From positions 1-34,004 of the forward strand of contig JAISTC010000124.1 of NCBI GenBank assembly GCA_031272805.1: a stretch of 34,004 nt of DNA. Reading direction: 5' to 3'. Below, in pieces: positions 23,633-31,423 of this stretch. This stretch comes from Propionibacteriaceae bacterium. GTDB taxonomy: Bacteria; Actinomycetota; Actinomycetes; Propionibacteriales; Propionibacteriaceae. Position 1 is the first letter of the stretch. Each line of letters begins with the position of its first letter. The position numbers were made by a program, and so were the translations under genes. Below the pieces are notes generated by a model that did not search any database, was not told the DNA's origin, and saw nothing but the letters and a program-made list of their open reading frames with translations.

Positions 23633-23642
23633 GGGCCAGATA

Positions 23643-23823
23643 GGCCGAGGTGTCGGAGGCCGCGGCCTTGGCGACGAAGGAGCCCGGGCGGCGGCCTCCG
23701 ATACCGCAGCCGGTGGAGTTCGTCTTCGGTCGGCCGCGGTATCAGGTGCCCCCGCCTGGGCTCGTTCCTCGCCAGGGCGGGGGCGCCTGACACCTCGGCC
23801 TGGGCGTCCGATACCGCGGCCGG
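23643..23823. repeat. Array of two full B elements and a half, in opposite orientations
   Basis: 23643-23711 is a reverse-oriented B element whose inner arm reads CGGAGGCC / GGCCTCCG on the element's forward strand. 23732-23800 is a forward copy with CAGGTGCC / GGCGCCTG and 69 bases identical to the reverse complement of 32452-32520. A half arm (TCCGATACCGCGGCC) follows at 23807. The array fills the gap between the DUF805 stop and tRNA-Gly, ending about 45 bases before the tRNA. Confidence 0.9.
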
Positions 23824-23868
23824 TTCCCTCAGGATGACAGGGGGAGGTCGGGTAGACTGCGCGGCGTT

Positions 23869-23940
23869 GCGGACGTAGTCCAATGGCTAGGGCCTCAGCC
23901 TTCCAAGCTGAAGATGCGGGTTCGATTCCCGTCGTCCGCT
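23869..23940 (+). tRNA. tRNA-Gly (TCC)
   Basis: A 72-base cloverleaf: acceptor GCGGACG pairs with CGTCCGC, anticodon arm TCAGC-CTTCCAA-GCTGA with anticodon TCC, T arm GCGGG-TTCGATT-CCCGT, discriminator T. CCA is not encoded. Confidence 0.95.
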
Positions 23941-23954
23941 CTCGAATCTCCTGG

Positions 23955-24028
23955 TCGGGGCGACAGGACTCGAACCTGCGATCTCGTGCTCCCAAAGCAC
24001 GCGCGCTAGCCAACTGCGCTACGCCCCG
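23955..24028 (-). tRNA. tRNA-Pro (TGG)
   Basis: A 74-base cloverleaf on the minus strand: acceptor CGGGGCG pairs with CGCCCCG, anticodon loop CTTTGGG with anticodon TGG, T arm GCAGG-TTCGAGT-CCTGT, discriminator A. It is divergent from trigger factor. The tRNA-Pro next to tig is a common actinobacterial arrangement. CCA is not encoded. Confidence 0.95.
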
Positions 24029-24138
24029 AAGGGCTTTCAGTCTAATACGCCCGTTCGCCGGGTTCTGGGGGAGCGGGTAGCATTGCCAGGGTTTGCGGCC
24101 GCAGCCGCCACACAGAACTCGATTCGCAGGAGCCGACC

Positions 24139-25524
24139 TTGCCAAGCACGCTGGAGCGTCTCAGCCCGACCCGGGCCAAGCTCACCATCACGATCACCGA
24201 AGCCGATCTCAAACCCGCCATCGACAAGGTCTACCGCCAAGTCGCGGCGCAGGTGACGATCCCTGGCTTCCGCAAGGGCAAGGTGCCGCCCGCCATCATC
24301 AACCAGCGCATCGGCCGGGGCGCCGTCCTCAACGACGCCGTCAACGACGTGCTGCCCGACGCCTACGGCGCCGCCATCATCGAGCACAAGCTGGCCCCGC
24401 TGGGCCAGCCCGAGATCGAGGTCGTGACGTTGGAGGACGGCCAGGACGCCGTCTTCTCCGCCGAGGTCGATGTCCGGCCCGACTTCGAGATCGCCGACCC
24501 GGCCACGATCGCCGTGACCGTCGAGCCCGCCACGGTCGACGAGGCCCTCGTTGACGAGCGCGTCGAGCTGCTGCGCGAGCGCTTCGCCGAAACGAAGGAC
24601 GTCGAGCGCGCCGCCGCCGCCGGCGACCAGGTGGTGATCGACCTGGCCGGATCGCAGGACGGGGTCACGCTGGACGACGCTACGGCCGAGGGGATCACGT
24701 ACATCATCGGCTCCGGCGGGATGCTCGACGGGCTTGACGAGGCCGTGACCGGCCTCAAAGCGGGCGACAAGAAGACGTTCTCGTCGACGCTCGTGGGCGG
24801 CGGTCACGAGGGTGAGGCGGCCGACATCGAGGTCACGGTCCAGAAGGTGGCCGAGCGGACGCTGCCGGCGGTGGACGACGAGTTCGCCCAGCTCGTGTCC
24901 GCGTTCGACACGGTGGCCGAGATGCGCGCGGACCTGCGCAAGGCGGCCGAGCAGGGCGCCGCGTACGCCCAGGCCGAGGAGGCGCGGACCAAGGTCCTCG
25001 ACGCGCTCATCGCGGCGACGCCGTTCGACCTCCCCGAGGGCCTCCTCCAGAAGGAGATCGACGGCCGCACGGACCAGATCAACCAGTCCCTCCAGCGCGC
25101 GGGGCTGTCCATCGAGGACTACCTCGAGCGCTCCGGCCAGGCCGAGACGCCCGAGGCGTTCTGGGCCGAACTGGCCAAGACCGCCGAGCAGAGCCTGCGC
25201 AGCCAGATCATCCTGGAGAAGCTGGCCGAGGACACGGACATCAAGGTCGGCCAGAACGACCTCACGGCCTACATCTTCCAGCGCGCCCAGGAGAACGGGA
25301 CCTCGCCGCAGGACGAGCTCCAGCACATGCAGGAGCACAACCACCTGGGCGAGTGGATGACGGACATCCGCCGGTCCAAGGCGCTCAACCAGGTCATGCT
25401 CCAGGCCAAGGTGACGGACACGGCGGGTGCCGCCGTGGACCTCGCGCCGCTCTTCACGCCGGTGGCCGAGCCGGCGGCCGAGGAGCCCGAGCCCAGCGGC
25501 GTCGAGGTCGTCGACATCGCCTAA
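24139..25524 (+). CDS. tig: Trigger factor, ribosome-associated chaperone and prolyl isomerase
   Basis: A 461-residue trigger factor. The start is a TTG preceded by AGGAG at 8 bases. The N-terminal ribosome-binding domain has the signature GFRKGKVPP (about residues 44-52). The FKBP-type prolyl isomerase domain lies around residues 150-245 (AAAGDQVVIDLAGS, GGMLDGLDEAVTGLKAGDKK). The C-terminal helical chaperone domain fills the rest and ends in an acidic tail (AEEPEPSGVEVVD). It binds nascent chains at the ribosome exit. A lacI-type gene follows after 48 bases; clpP, the usual neighbour, is not here. Confidence 0.95.
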   Translation: MPSTLERLSPTRAKLTITITEADLKPAIDKVYRQVAAQVTIPGFRKGKVPPAIINQRIGRGAVLNDAVNDVLPDAYGAAIIEHKLAPLGQPEIEVVTLEDGQDAVFSAEVDVRPDFEIADPATIAVTVEPATVDEALVDERVELLRERFAETKDVERAAAAGDQVVIDLAGSQDGVTLDDATAEGITYIIGSGGMLDGLDEAVTGLKAGDKKTFSSTLVGGGHEGEAADIEVTVQKVAERTLPAVDDEFAQLVSAFDTVAEMRADLRKAAEQGAAYAQAEEARTKVLDALIAATPFDLPEGLLQKEIDGRTDQINQSLQRAGLSIEDYLERSGQAETPEAFWAELAKTAEQSLRSQIILEKLAEDTDIKVGQNDLTAYIFQRAQENGTSPQDELQHMQEHNHLGEWMTDIRRSKALNQVMLQAKVTDTAGAAVDLAPLFTPVAEPAAEEPEPSGVEVVDIA

Positions 25525-25546
25525 GGCCACAGCCGCGGCCGCTGTC

Positions 25547-25560
25547 TGCAAGCGCTTTCA
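25547..25560. promoter_or_regulatory. LacI-family operator upstream of the regulator gene
   Basis: TGCAAGCGCTTTCA fits the LacI/GalR consensus TGNAANCGNTTNCA at every fixed position, with the central CG. It ends 12 bases before the first ATG of the LacI-type gene, so the regulator probably represses its own transcription. Confidence 0.8.
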
Positions 25561-25572
25561 GGTTGGGGCACA

Positions 25573-26592
25573 ATGGGGCCCATGGCGGTCAGCATTGAGG
25601 ATGTGGCCCGGGCGGCGGGGGTGTCCACCGCGACGGTGTCGCGCGCGCTGCGCGGTCTGCCCCACGTGACCCCGTCGACCCGCGCCGCCGTCCAGGCCAT
25701 CGCGGACGAGCTCGGCTACACCGCCTCGCCCTCCGCGTCCGCCCTCGCGTCCGGCCGGACGCGCACGGTCGGCCTCGTTGTCCCCGCCATCTCCCGCTGG
25801 TTCTTCGCCGAGTGCGTGGAAGGCGCCGAGGTCACGCTGCGCGCGGCCGGGTTCGACGCCCTCCTCTACTCGCTGCCGGACACGGCCCGCCCGCGCGGCC
25901 CGTTCGACGCCGCGGTCCTGCGCCGGCGCGTCGACGCGGTCCTCGTGGCGTCCATGTCGTTCAGTGCGGGGGAGACCGCGGCGCTGCGCTCGCTCGGCGT
26001 GCCGGCCGTGTTCGTCTCCGTCCCCCAAGAGGGCTTCGCCCACGTCGGCATCGACGACCTGGCCGGCGCCGTCGCCGCTACGCGCCACCTGGTCGGCCTC
26101 GGCCACCGCGTCATCGCCCACATCGGCGGCGGCCGCCACGACGCCCCCAGTTCCCCGACCGCGCGCCGCCGCGCGGGCTGGCGCCAGGTCCTGGCCGAGG
26201 CGGGCCTGGAGCACGGGGCCGACCTCGACGCCGAGGCCGACTTCACGGCCGAGGACGGCGCCCGCGTGACGGCGGCGCTGCTCGACCGGCGGCCGGACCT
26301 GACCGCCGTGTTCGCCGCCTCGGACGAGATGGCGATGGGGGCGCTGCGGACCGTGCGCGAGCGGGGCTTGGAACCCGGGCGCGACGTCTCGGTCATCGGC
26401 TTCGACGGCCACACGCTCGGGTCCGTCCTCGGGCTCACCACCATCGCCCAATCCGCCCACGACCAGGGGTCACGCGCGGCCGAATACCTGCTGGACGTCC
26501 TGGCCGGCGCCCCCGACAACGCGCCCACGGCCCTGTTCCCCACGGAGCTGGTGGTGCGCCAGTCGACCGGCCCTGTGCCCGTGGGATCCTGA
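25573..26592 (+). CDS. LacI-family transcriptional regulator, probably of the maltose-type operon
   Basis: A 339-residue LacI/GalR repressor. The helix-turn-helix and hinge are SIEDVARAAGVSTATVSRAL followed by an ALASGRTRTVG hinge. The periplasmic-binding-like effector domain starts at VGLVVPAISRWFFAECVEG and ends with SVIGFDGHTLGSVLGLTTIA. ATG 25573 and ATG 25582 are both possible: the second gives the common MAVSIEDVA beginning and lies 7 bases after CACAAT. It converges on the HAD/GH65 gene of the sugar-uptake operon, the likely target, with a maltose- or disaccharide-derived inducer as inference. Confidence 0.88.
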   Translation: MGPMAVSIEDVARAAGVSTATVSRALRGLPHVTPSTRAAVQAIADELGYTASPSASALASGRTRTVGLVVPAISRWFFAECVEGAEVTLRAAGFDALLYSLPDTARPRGPFDAAVLRRRVDAVLVASMSFSAGETAALRSLGVPAVFVSVPQEGFAHVGIDDLAGAVAATRHLVGLGHRVIAHIGGGRHDAPSSPTARRRAGWRQVLAEAGLEHGADLDAEADFTAEDGARVTAALLDRRPDLTAVFAASDEMAMGALRTVRERGLEPGRDVSVIGFDGHTLGSVLGLTTIAQSAHDQGSRAAEYLLDVLAGAPDNAPTALFPTELVVRQSTGPVPVGS

Positions 26593-26613
26593 CAAGAGTG
26601 TTGTCATGCCAGC

Positions 26614-26905
26614 GCCGCTGTCATCCCGGCGCCGCTGTCATCCCGGCGCCGCTGTCATCCCGGCGAAAGCCGGGATCTTTCCGCGGGTCGTGGTGCCTGC
26701 TCGCGGCGGCACGCACGGCTTTCGAAAAGAAGTGTTGTCATCCCGGCGAAAGCCGGGATCTTTCTGCGGGCCGTGGTGCCTGCTCTCGCCGGGACGACAC
26801 GGCTTGTGAAAAGAAGTGTTGTCATCCCGGCGAAAGCCGGGATCCTTCTGCGGGCCGTGGTCGATCAGCACTCGGGGGAAGATCCCGGCTTTCGCCGGGA
26901 TGACA
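26614..26905. repeat. Tandem array of GTCATCCCGGC repeats between convergent genes
   Basis: Three exact 17-bp units GCCGCTGTCATCCCGGC occur at 26614, 26631 and 26648. Full hairpins GTCATCCCGGCGAAAGCCGG then start at about 26653, 26735 and 26820, spaced 82-85 bases and linked by a semi-conserved spacer containing GCGGGCCGTGGTGCCTGCTC or variants. The last full unit is inverted (GATCCCGGCTTTCGCCGGG, 26881-26905). The block fills the 350-base gap between the LacI-type gene and the GH65 gene and could end transcription from both sides. No gene is seen in it. Confidence 0.85.
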
Positions 26906-26942
26906 AGGGTTTGGGATGACACGCAGGATGACGTTCCTCGGC

Positions 26943-29900
26943 TCAGGAGGGCATGTTGTGGCGCGTCAGTTTTCCTGCGATCGTCAGGGGGAAGGACAAC
27001 GTGGTCCAGGCGGGGGGTAGGCGGGGGTCGAGCGTGGGGTGCCGGCCGGAGTCACGGAGGCCGCCGAAGCCTTGGACCAGGGCCAGCCAGACGCCGCCGG
27101 CCGAGGCGATGTGGACGCCGTCGCGGGTGTTGGCGTGGCGGTCCTCCAGGTCCGTGGCCAGGGCTGCGCGGAACAGCTCGAGCGCCCGGTCGGGCTGGCC
27201 GACCTCGGCCGCGAGGATCGCCTGGGCGGCCGCCGACAGCGTCGAATCGCCCGTCGTCAGCGGGTCGTAGTAGGCGAAATCCGCCTGCTTCTGCGCCGCC
27301 GTGAAGCGGTCCGACTGCAGCAGCAGGGCGAGCACGACGTCCGCCTGCTTCAGCACCTGGTGGCGGTAGATCGTCAGCGGGTGGTAGTGGAGCAGCAAGG
27401 GCCGGCGCTCCGGCGGCGTGCCCGCGATGTCCCAGCGCGGCAGGTCGAGGAAGCGCGCGTCCTGCGGGTGGACGCCCAGCGCCTCGTCCCAGCCGATGAA
27501 CATCGCCTCCCCGGCCCTCCGCCAGGCCGCGGTCTCCGCCGCGTCGATCCGCCCGGACGCCTCGCCCCAGTCGGCGGCCAGCAGGAGGTTGTGGCGGGCC
27601 ATGACATTGGTGTAGAAGTTGTCGTCCACGATCGCCGAGTACTCGTCGGGCCCCGTCACCCGCTCGATGTGGAACTGGCCGTCCCGGCCGAAATGCCCTA
27701 GTCCCAGCCACAGTCGCGCCGTCTCGGCGACCAACTCCAGCCCTGGTCCGGCGCGGAACTCGGCGTCCCCCGTGACGGCCGCGTACTGGCCGGCCGCGAA
27801 CGCGATGTCCGCGCCGAGGTGGAACTGGGCCGTGCCCGCGGGGAAGTACGCGGAGGCCTCCTCGCCGTTGACCGTCCGCCAGGGGAACAGCGCGCCGGGC
27901 AGGTCGAGGTCACGCGCGTGGCGGCGCGCGGCGGGCAGCATCGCGTGGCGGAACTCGAGGAGCGCGCGGGCGCGCGGCGGGTCCGTGTACGTCAGGAACG
28001 GCAGGACGAAGATGTCCGAGTCCCAGAAATAGTGGCCGGAGTAGCCCGAACCCGTCAGGCCCTTGGCCGCCACGCCGTGGCCGGCGCAGCAGGCGGTGGC
28101 CTGCGCCAGTTGGAACAGGTTCCAGCGGATGGCCTGTTGGAGTGTGGGCGTGTCTGGCCCGGCCTCGAGCGTGACGTCGGAGCGGTCCCAGAAGTCGGCC
28201 AACCAGTCGCGTTGCTCGGCCACGAGGGCCGCCAGCCCGGCCTCACGCGCCTCGTCCAGCGTCGTCACGACCGTGGCCACGAGCGCGTCACGGTCGGCGT
28301 CGGCCGCGCCGACGACCGCGAGCGAGCCGTCCGCGACACCGAGCGGTGGGAGCGTGGGCGTGGCGTACGCGGCAAAGGTTGTCAGGAGCAGCCTCTGGCC
28401 GGGGGCGAGGGCGGGGAACGTGTGGGGGTCGGCCACGGTGTCAGGCCCCGTGGCTGTCGCTCGCAGAGCTCGCTCCGTAGCCACGGTGCCCGACCCCCTG
28501 GCCTCCGGCCCGAGGCCAGGGGGTCGGGCACGCGGGCTACGGAGCGAGGCACGCGCGATCGCCCGTGGGCCGGACACCGTGGCCGCCCCACCGCCTGACA
28601 CCGTGGCCGACCCACCATCTGACACCGTGACGGTGGTGTGCCACGCGTAGGCCAGCGGCAGGCGGGAGTTCCGGCAGGTGAACGTCTGGACGTCATAGTC
28701 GCCGCGCCTGACGACAGGCCCAGGCTCCAGCCCGCCGCCCGCGGCCGTCTCAGCCCGCCGCGGGTCCGCGGTGCCTTCCCCGACATCCCCTGCCCTGTCA
28801 ACCTGGGCGACCGCTCGGTCATCCTGAGCCACCGCTCTGTCATCCTGAACTCCTGCTCTGTCATCCTGAGCGCAGCGAAGGATCTCTCCCGAGGGCAGGT
28901 CGTCCCCCGTGCCATCACATCCCGGTGTCATCCCGGCGGAAGCCGGGATCTTTGCCTGGATGACAGTGGTGGGCGGGGCGGGCAGAGATCCTTCGCGGAG
29001 CCTGTCCTGAGCGTCAGCGAAGGGCTCAGGATGACAAAGGGGCGTGATCTCGTGGGTCACGATGACCAGGTTCTGGCGCGTCAACGACACCAGCCGCGTG
29101 GTCGTCACGGCCACGGGGGTTCCGTCCGGCAGCGCCAGCACCGTGTCCTCCGTCACCGTGCCCCGGCGGAAGTCCAGAACCCGGCGCTGCGTGGCGGGGT
29201 CGGCCACGGTGTCAGGCCCCGTGGCTGTCGCTCGCAGAGCTCGCTCCGTAGCCACGGTGCCCGACCCCCTGGCCTCGGGACCCGTGGCCTGACTGAGGCC
29301 AGGGGGTCGGGCACGCTGGCTACGGAGCGAGGAACGAGCGATCTCCTGCGGGCCTGACACCGTGGCCGCCCCATCGCCTGACACCGTGGCCGACCCGGCC
29401 CACAGGACCGCCAGCGGCTGCGGCCAGCCGCTGGCGTCGGGGACCGGCTGGATGGTCTGGCCGACTCGCGCCAGGCCGTAGGCCGCTTCCGGGTGGTGGA
29501 TGGCGTAGGTCTCGTGGAAACCGTTGACGAACGTGGCCTGGTCCCGCGCCGGGTCGCCCGCAGCCCGCACGCCGATGTACCCGTTGGCCACGGCAAACAG
29601 CGTGGCCGAGCGGGGGTCGGCCGGGCCGACGGCGTGGAGCGCCCACGGGTCGATCCCGCCGGTCCAGCGCGCCAACTCCTCCAGCCCGCGGATGACGACG
29701 TCGGCGCCCGCCGCGCGCAGCGCTCCCGCGCCCGCCCCCCGGTCCACTCCGACCACGAGCCCGAACGCCCCGGCCCGCCCCGCAGCGACCCCCGCCAGGG
29801 CGTCCTCGACGACGACGGCCCGGTCCGGCATGACGCCGAGGCGGCGCGCGGCGAACAGGAACGTGTCGGGCGCCGGCTTGCCGGGGAGCCCCTCGTCGGC

Positions 29901-30503
29901 CGCCACCACGCCGTCCACGACCAACTCGAAGAAGCCTGTCAGACCGGCCCCGTCCAGGACCGCCCTGGCGTTGCGCGAACTGGACACGACCGCCAACCGC
30001 AGCCCGCGTGACCGCAACTGCTCCAACGCCGGCAGCGTGCCCGGGAACGGCGGCACGCCCGTCCGCGCCAGCAGCGCGGCGAACGTGGCGTTCTTGCGGT
30101 TGCCGAGCGCGCAAATCGTGGCGTCGCCCGGCGGATCGGTCGGGTCGCCCCAGGGGAGTGTGAGGCCGCGTGACGCCAACACCGCCTGGATGCCGTCATA
30201 GCGGGGACGGCCGTCGATGTGGGCGTAGTAGTCCGCGTCGGTGTAGTCGGGGACCACGGGGGCGTCCTCGGGCGGCCACGGTGTCGGGCCCCCTGGCTGT
30301 CGCTCGTTCCTCGCTCCGTAGCCACGGTGCCCGACCCCCTGGCCGCCGCTCCCGTGGCTGTCGCTCGTGCCTCGCTCCGTAGCCACGGTGCCCAACCCCG
30401 TGGCCTCCGGGCCGCGGAATAGCTCGGACCAGGCGGCGCGGTGCAGTGTGGCGGTGTCCAGGAGGACGCCGTCGAGGTCGAACAGGATGGCGGTCGGGTC
30501 CAT
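26943..30503 (-). CDS. HAD phosphoglucomutase / GH65 disaccharide phosphorylase fusion interrupted by in-frame repeat elements
   Basis: A 1186-residue fusion. Residues 1 to about 300 are a beta-phosphoglucomutase-type HAD domain (FDLDGVLLDT, nucleophile D9 and acid D11). Residues about 300-1186 are a glycoside hydrolase family 65 phosphorylase, with the general acid E954 in VTGPDEYSAIVDDNFYTN and a phosphate-site TTGDSTLS. Phosphorolysis of maltose, trehalose or kojibiose would give beta-glucose-1-phosphate for the HAD half. Repeat DNA is translated at about residues 33-77, 370-434, 486-569 and 623-691, all in frame and all in loops or the N-terminal beta domain, none in the catalytic barrel. 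The ATG lies two bases after the malG stop, so this is the last gene of the transporter operon. Activity with the inserts is untested. Confidence 0.82.
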   Translation of the reverse strand: MDPTAILFDLDGVLLDTATLHRAAWSELFRGPEATGLGTVATERGTSDSHGSGGQGVGHRGYGARNERQPGGPTPWPPEDAPVVPDYTDADYYAHIDGRPRYDGIQAVLASRGLTLPWGDPTDPPGDATICALGNRKNATFAALLARTGVPPFPGTLPALEQLRSRGLRLAVVSSSRNARAVLDGAGLTGFFELVVDGVVAADEGLPGKPAPDTFLFAARRLGVMPDRAVVVEDALAGVAAGRAGAFGLVVGVDRGAGAGALRAAGADVVIRGLEELARWTGGIDPWALHAVGPADPRSATLFAVANGYIGVRAAGDPARDQATFVNGFHETYAIHHPEAAYGLARVGQTIQPVPDASGWPQPLAVLWAGSATVSGDGAATVSGPQEIARSSLRSQRARPPGLSQATGPEARGSGTVATERALRATATGPDTVADPATQRRVLDFRRGTVTEDTVLALPDGTPVAVTTTRLVSLTRQNLVIVTHEITPLCHPEPFADAQDRLREGSLPAPPTTVIQAKIPASAGMTPGCDGTGDDLPSGEILRCAQDDRAGVQDDRAVAQDDRAVAQVDRAGDVGEGTADPRRAETAAGGGLEPGPVVRRGDYDVQTFTCRNSRLPLAYAWHTTVTVSDGGSATVSGGGAATVSGPRAIARASLRSPRARPPGLGPEARGSGTVATERALRATATGPDTVADPHTFPALAPGQRLLLTTFAAYATPTLPPLGVADGSLAVVGAADADRDALVATVVTTLDEAREAGLAALVAEQRDWLADFWDRSDVTLEAGPDTPTLQQAIRWNLFQLAQATACCAGHGVAAKGLTGSGYSGHYFWDSDIFVLPFLTYTDPPRARALLEFRHAMLPAARRHARDLDLPGALFPWRTVNGEEASAYFPAGTAQFHLGADIAFAAGQYAAVTGDAEFRAGPGLELVAETARLWLGLGHFGRDGQFHIERVTGPDEYSAIVDDNFYTNVMARHNLLLAADWGEASGRIDAAETAAWRRAGEAMFIGWDEALGVHPQDARFLDLPRWDIAGTPPERRPLLLHYHPLTIYRHQVLKQADVVLALLLQSDRFTAAQKQADFAYYDPLTTGDSTLSAAAQAILAAEVGQPDRALELFRAALATDLEDRHANTRDGVHIASAGGVWLALVQGFGGLRDSGRHPTLDPRLPPAWTTLSFPLTIAGKLTRHNMPS
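28431..28635. repeat. Inverted pair of A elements plus arm fragments inside the GH65 gene
   Basis: A forward A element (28431-28503, 73 bp) is followed ten bases later by a reverse one (28514-28584). Two lone closing arms follow (GCCTGACACCGTGGCC near 28593 and TCTGACACCGTGACGG near 28619). Translated in frame it gives SGGGAATVSGPRAIARASLR and later [20 protein letters not shown]. The pair closely matches the pair at 29202-29367 in order, orientation and spacing. Confidence 0.88.
28797..29045. repeat. Cluster of GTCATCCTGAG and GTCATCCCGGC repeats inside the GH65 gene
   Basis: Half units with GTCATCCTGA occur at about 28816, 28837 and 28858, the last extended to GTCATCCTGAGCGCAGCGAA and onward. 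Next is a hairpin GTCATCCCGGCGGAAGCCGG at 28927, then an inverted long unit from GATCCTTCGCGG (28986) to GGCTCAGGATGACA (29022-29036). The gene frame reads through as CHPEPFADAQDRLREGS, VIQAKIPASAGM, and repeated AQDDRAV units. These peptides are familiar translations of widespread repeats, usually annotated by mistake; here they sit inside a conserved enzyme frame. Confidence 0.85.
29202..29393. repeat. Second inverted pair of A elements inside the GH65 gene
   Basis: Forward copy 29202-29274 (73 bp), reverse copy 29297-29367, then a lone closing arm GCCTGACACCGTGGCC at 29376. The forward copy has the same altered centre (CTCGCAGAGCTCGC) as the one at 28431, whereas other A copies have GCTCGTTCCTCGC or GCTCGTGCCTCGC. 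The two pairs therefore share a recent common source. The frame reads ATVSGPQEIARSSLRSQRAR and [20 protein letters not shown]. Confidence 0.88.
30274..30405 (+). repeat. A element with an added half, inside the HAD domain
   Basis: The 71-bp A element is 30274-30344. Six bases later a further centre-plus-closing-arm unit runs to 30405. On the coding strand this is about residues 33-77, including [20 protein letters not shown] and then GHRGYGARNERQPGG. It interrupts the HAD cap region between AAWSELF and VVPDYTDADYYAHIDGRPRY, which are adjacent or nearly so in ordinary phosphoglucomutase-type HAD proteins. Confidence 0.88.
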
Positions 30504-30505
30504 CG

Positions 30506-31423
30506 CTACCCCTTGACCGAGCCGGCCAGGAGCCCGCGGACGAAGAAGCGTTGCAGGGCTAGGAAAACAACCATTGGCACGATCATAGAGATGAACGCGC
30601 CGGCCGACAGGAGGTGCCAGGCGGAGCCGCGCGAGCCGACCATGTCCGATAGCCGGGCCGTCAACGGCGCGACGGCCGGCGTGTTGCCCGCGAACGCCAG
30701 CGCCACCAGCAGGTCGTTCCAGACCCAGAGGAACTGGAAGATGGCGAACGACGCGATCGCCGGGGTCATCAGCGGCAGGACGACGCGGAGGAAGATGCGG
30801 ACGTGGCCGGCGCCGTCGACGCGCGCCGCCTCGATCAGCGATCGCGGGATCTCGCGCATGAAGTTGTGGAGCAGGAAGACGGCCAAGGGCAGGCCGAACA
30901 TCGTGTGGGAGAGCCAGAGGACCCAGTAAGTGCCGTTCAGCCCCCACTTCACGTACTGCGTCAGCAGCGGGATCATCGTCACCTGGATGGGCACGACCTG
31001 GAGCGTGAAGACGGCGACGAAGAGGACGTGGCGGCCCTTGAAGTCGATCCAGGCGAAGGCGTAGGCGGCGAGCAGGGCCAGCGTGATGGGGATGATCACG
31101 CTGGGGAGGGTCACGACGAACGAGTTCGTGAAGTACGTGCCGAGTTGGTTCTGGCCGGACAAGGCCGTCTCGTAGTTGCCGAGGCCGAACTCGGACCAGT
31201 GGCTCGGCAACAGGGCTTCCCACCAGCCGGTCTTCGTGATGGCCCGGACGTTGTCGCGGAAGCTCGTCACGAACAGCCCGACCGTCGGCACCGTCCAGAC
31301 TACGGCGATGACCAGCGCCAGTGCCGACGCCCACGGCGACGACAGCCGGTTCTTGGCCTCGGCCAGCCTCTCCGCCCGGCGCCGCGCCCGGGCGGACGGA
31401 ACCTTCAGCGTGACCTCGCTCAT
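30506..31423 (-). CDS. malG: Maltose-type ABC transporter permease, MalG family
   Basis: A 305-residue inner-membrane permease with six predicted helices and the EAA loop EAARVDGAGHVRIFLRVVLP (near residue 205) that contacts the ATPase. The N-terminal cytoplasmic stretch is basic (SARARRRAERLAEAKNR). Its ATG overlaps the malF stop (ATGA). The ATPase is absent, as is normal in actinobacteria, where a shared MsiK-type ATPase usually serves such systems. Together with the binding lipoprotein and the GH65 fusion it should import and phosphorolyse an alpha-glucoside. Confidence 0.9.
   Translation of the reverse strand: MSEVTLKVPSARARRRAERLAEAKNRLSSPWASALALVIAVVWTVPTVGLFVTSFRDNVRAITKTGWWEALLPSHWSEFGLGNYETALSGQNQLGTYFTNSFVVTLPSVIIPITLALLAAYAFAWIDFKGRHVLFVAVFTLQVVPIQVTMIPLLTQYVKWGLNGTYWVLWLSHTMFGLPLAVFLLHNFMREIPRSLIEAARVDGAGHVRIFLRVVLPLMTPAIASFAIFQFLWVWNDLLVALAFAGNTPAVAPLTARLSDMVGSRGSAWHLLSAGAFISMIVPMVVFLALQRFFVRGLLAGSVKG

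Noticed and set aside
23643-24028. B array next to tRNA-Gly as an integration site of a genomic island
   Set aside because: No integrase, no duplicated tRNA 3' end and no change in gene content were seen; B elements also occur far from tRNAs.
26638-26922. Short open frames with VIPAKAGI-type peptides as real genes
   Set aside because: These are well-known translations of intergenic palindromic repeats and have no start signals here.
30274-30405. Repeat-spacer-repeat look of the A elements, like a minimal CRISPR array
   Set aside because: The 'spacer' is the same at every locus and is part of the element, arms are inverted and not only direct repeats, and no cas gene is near.
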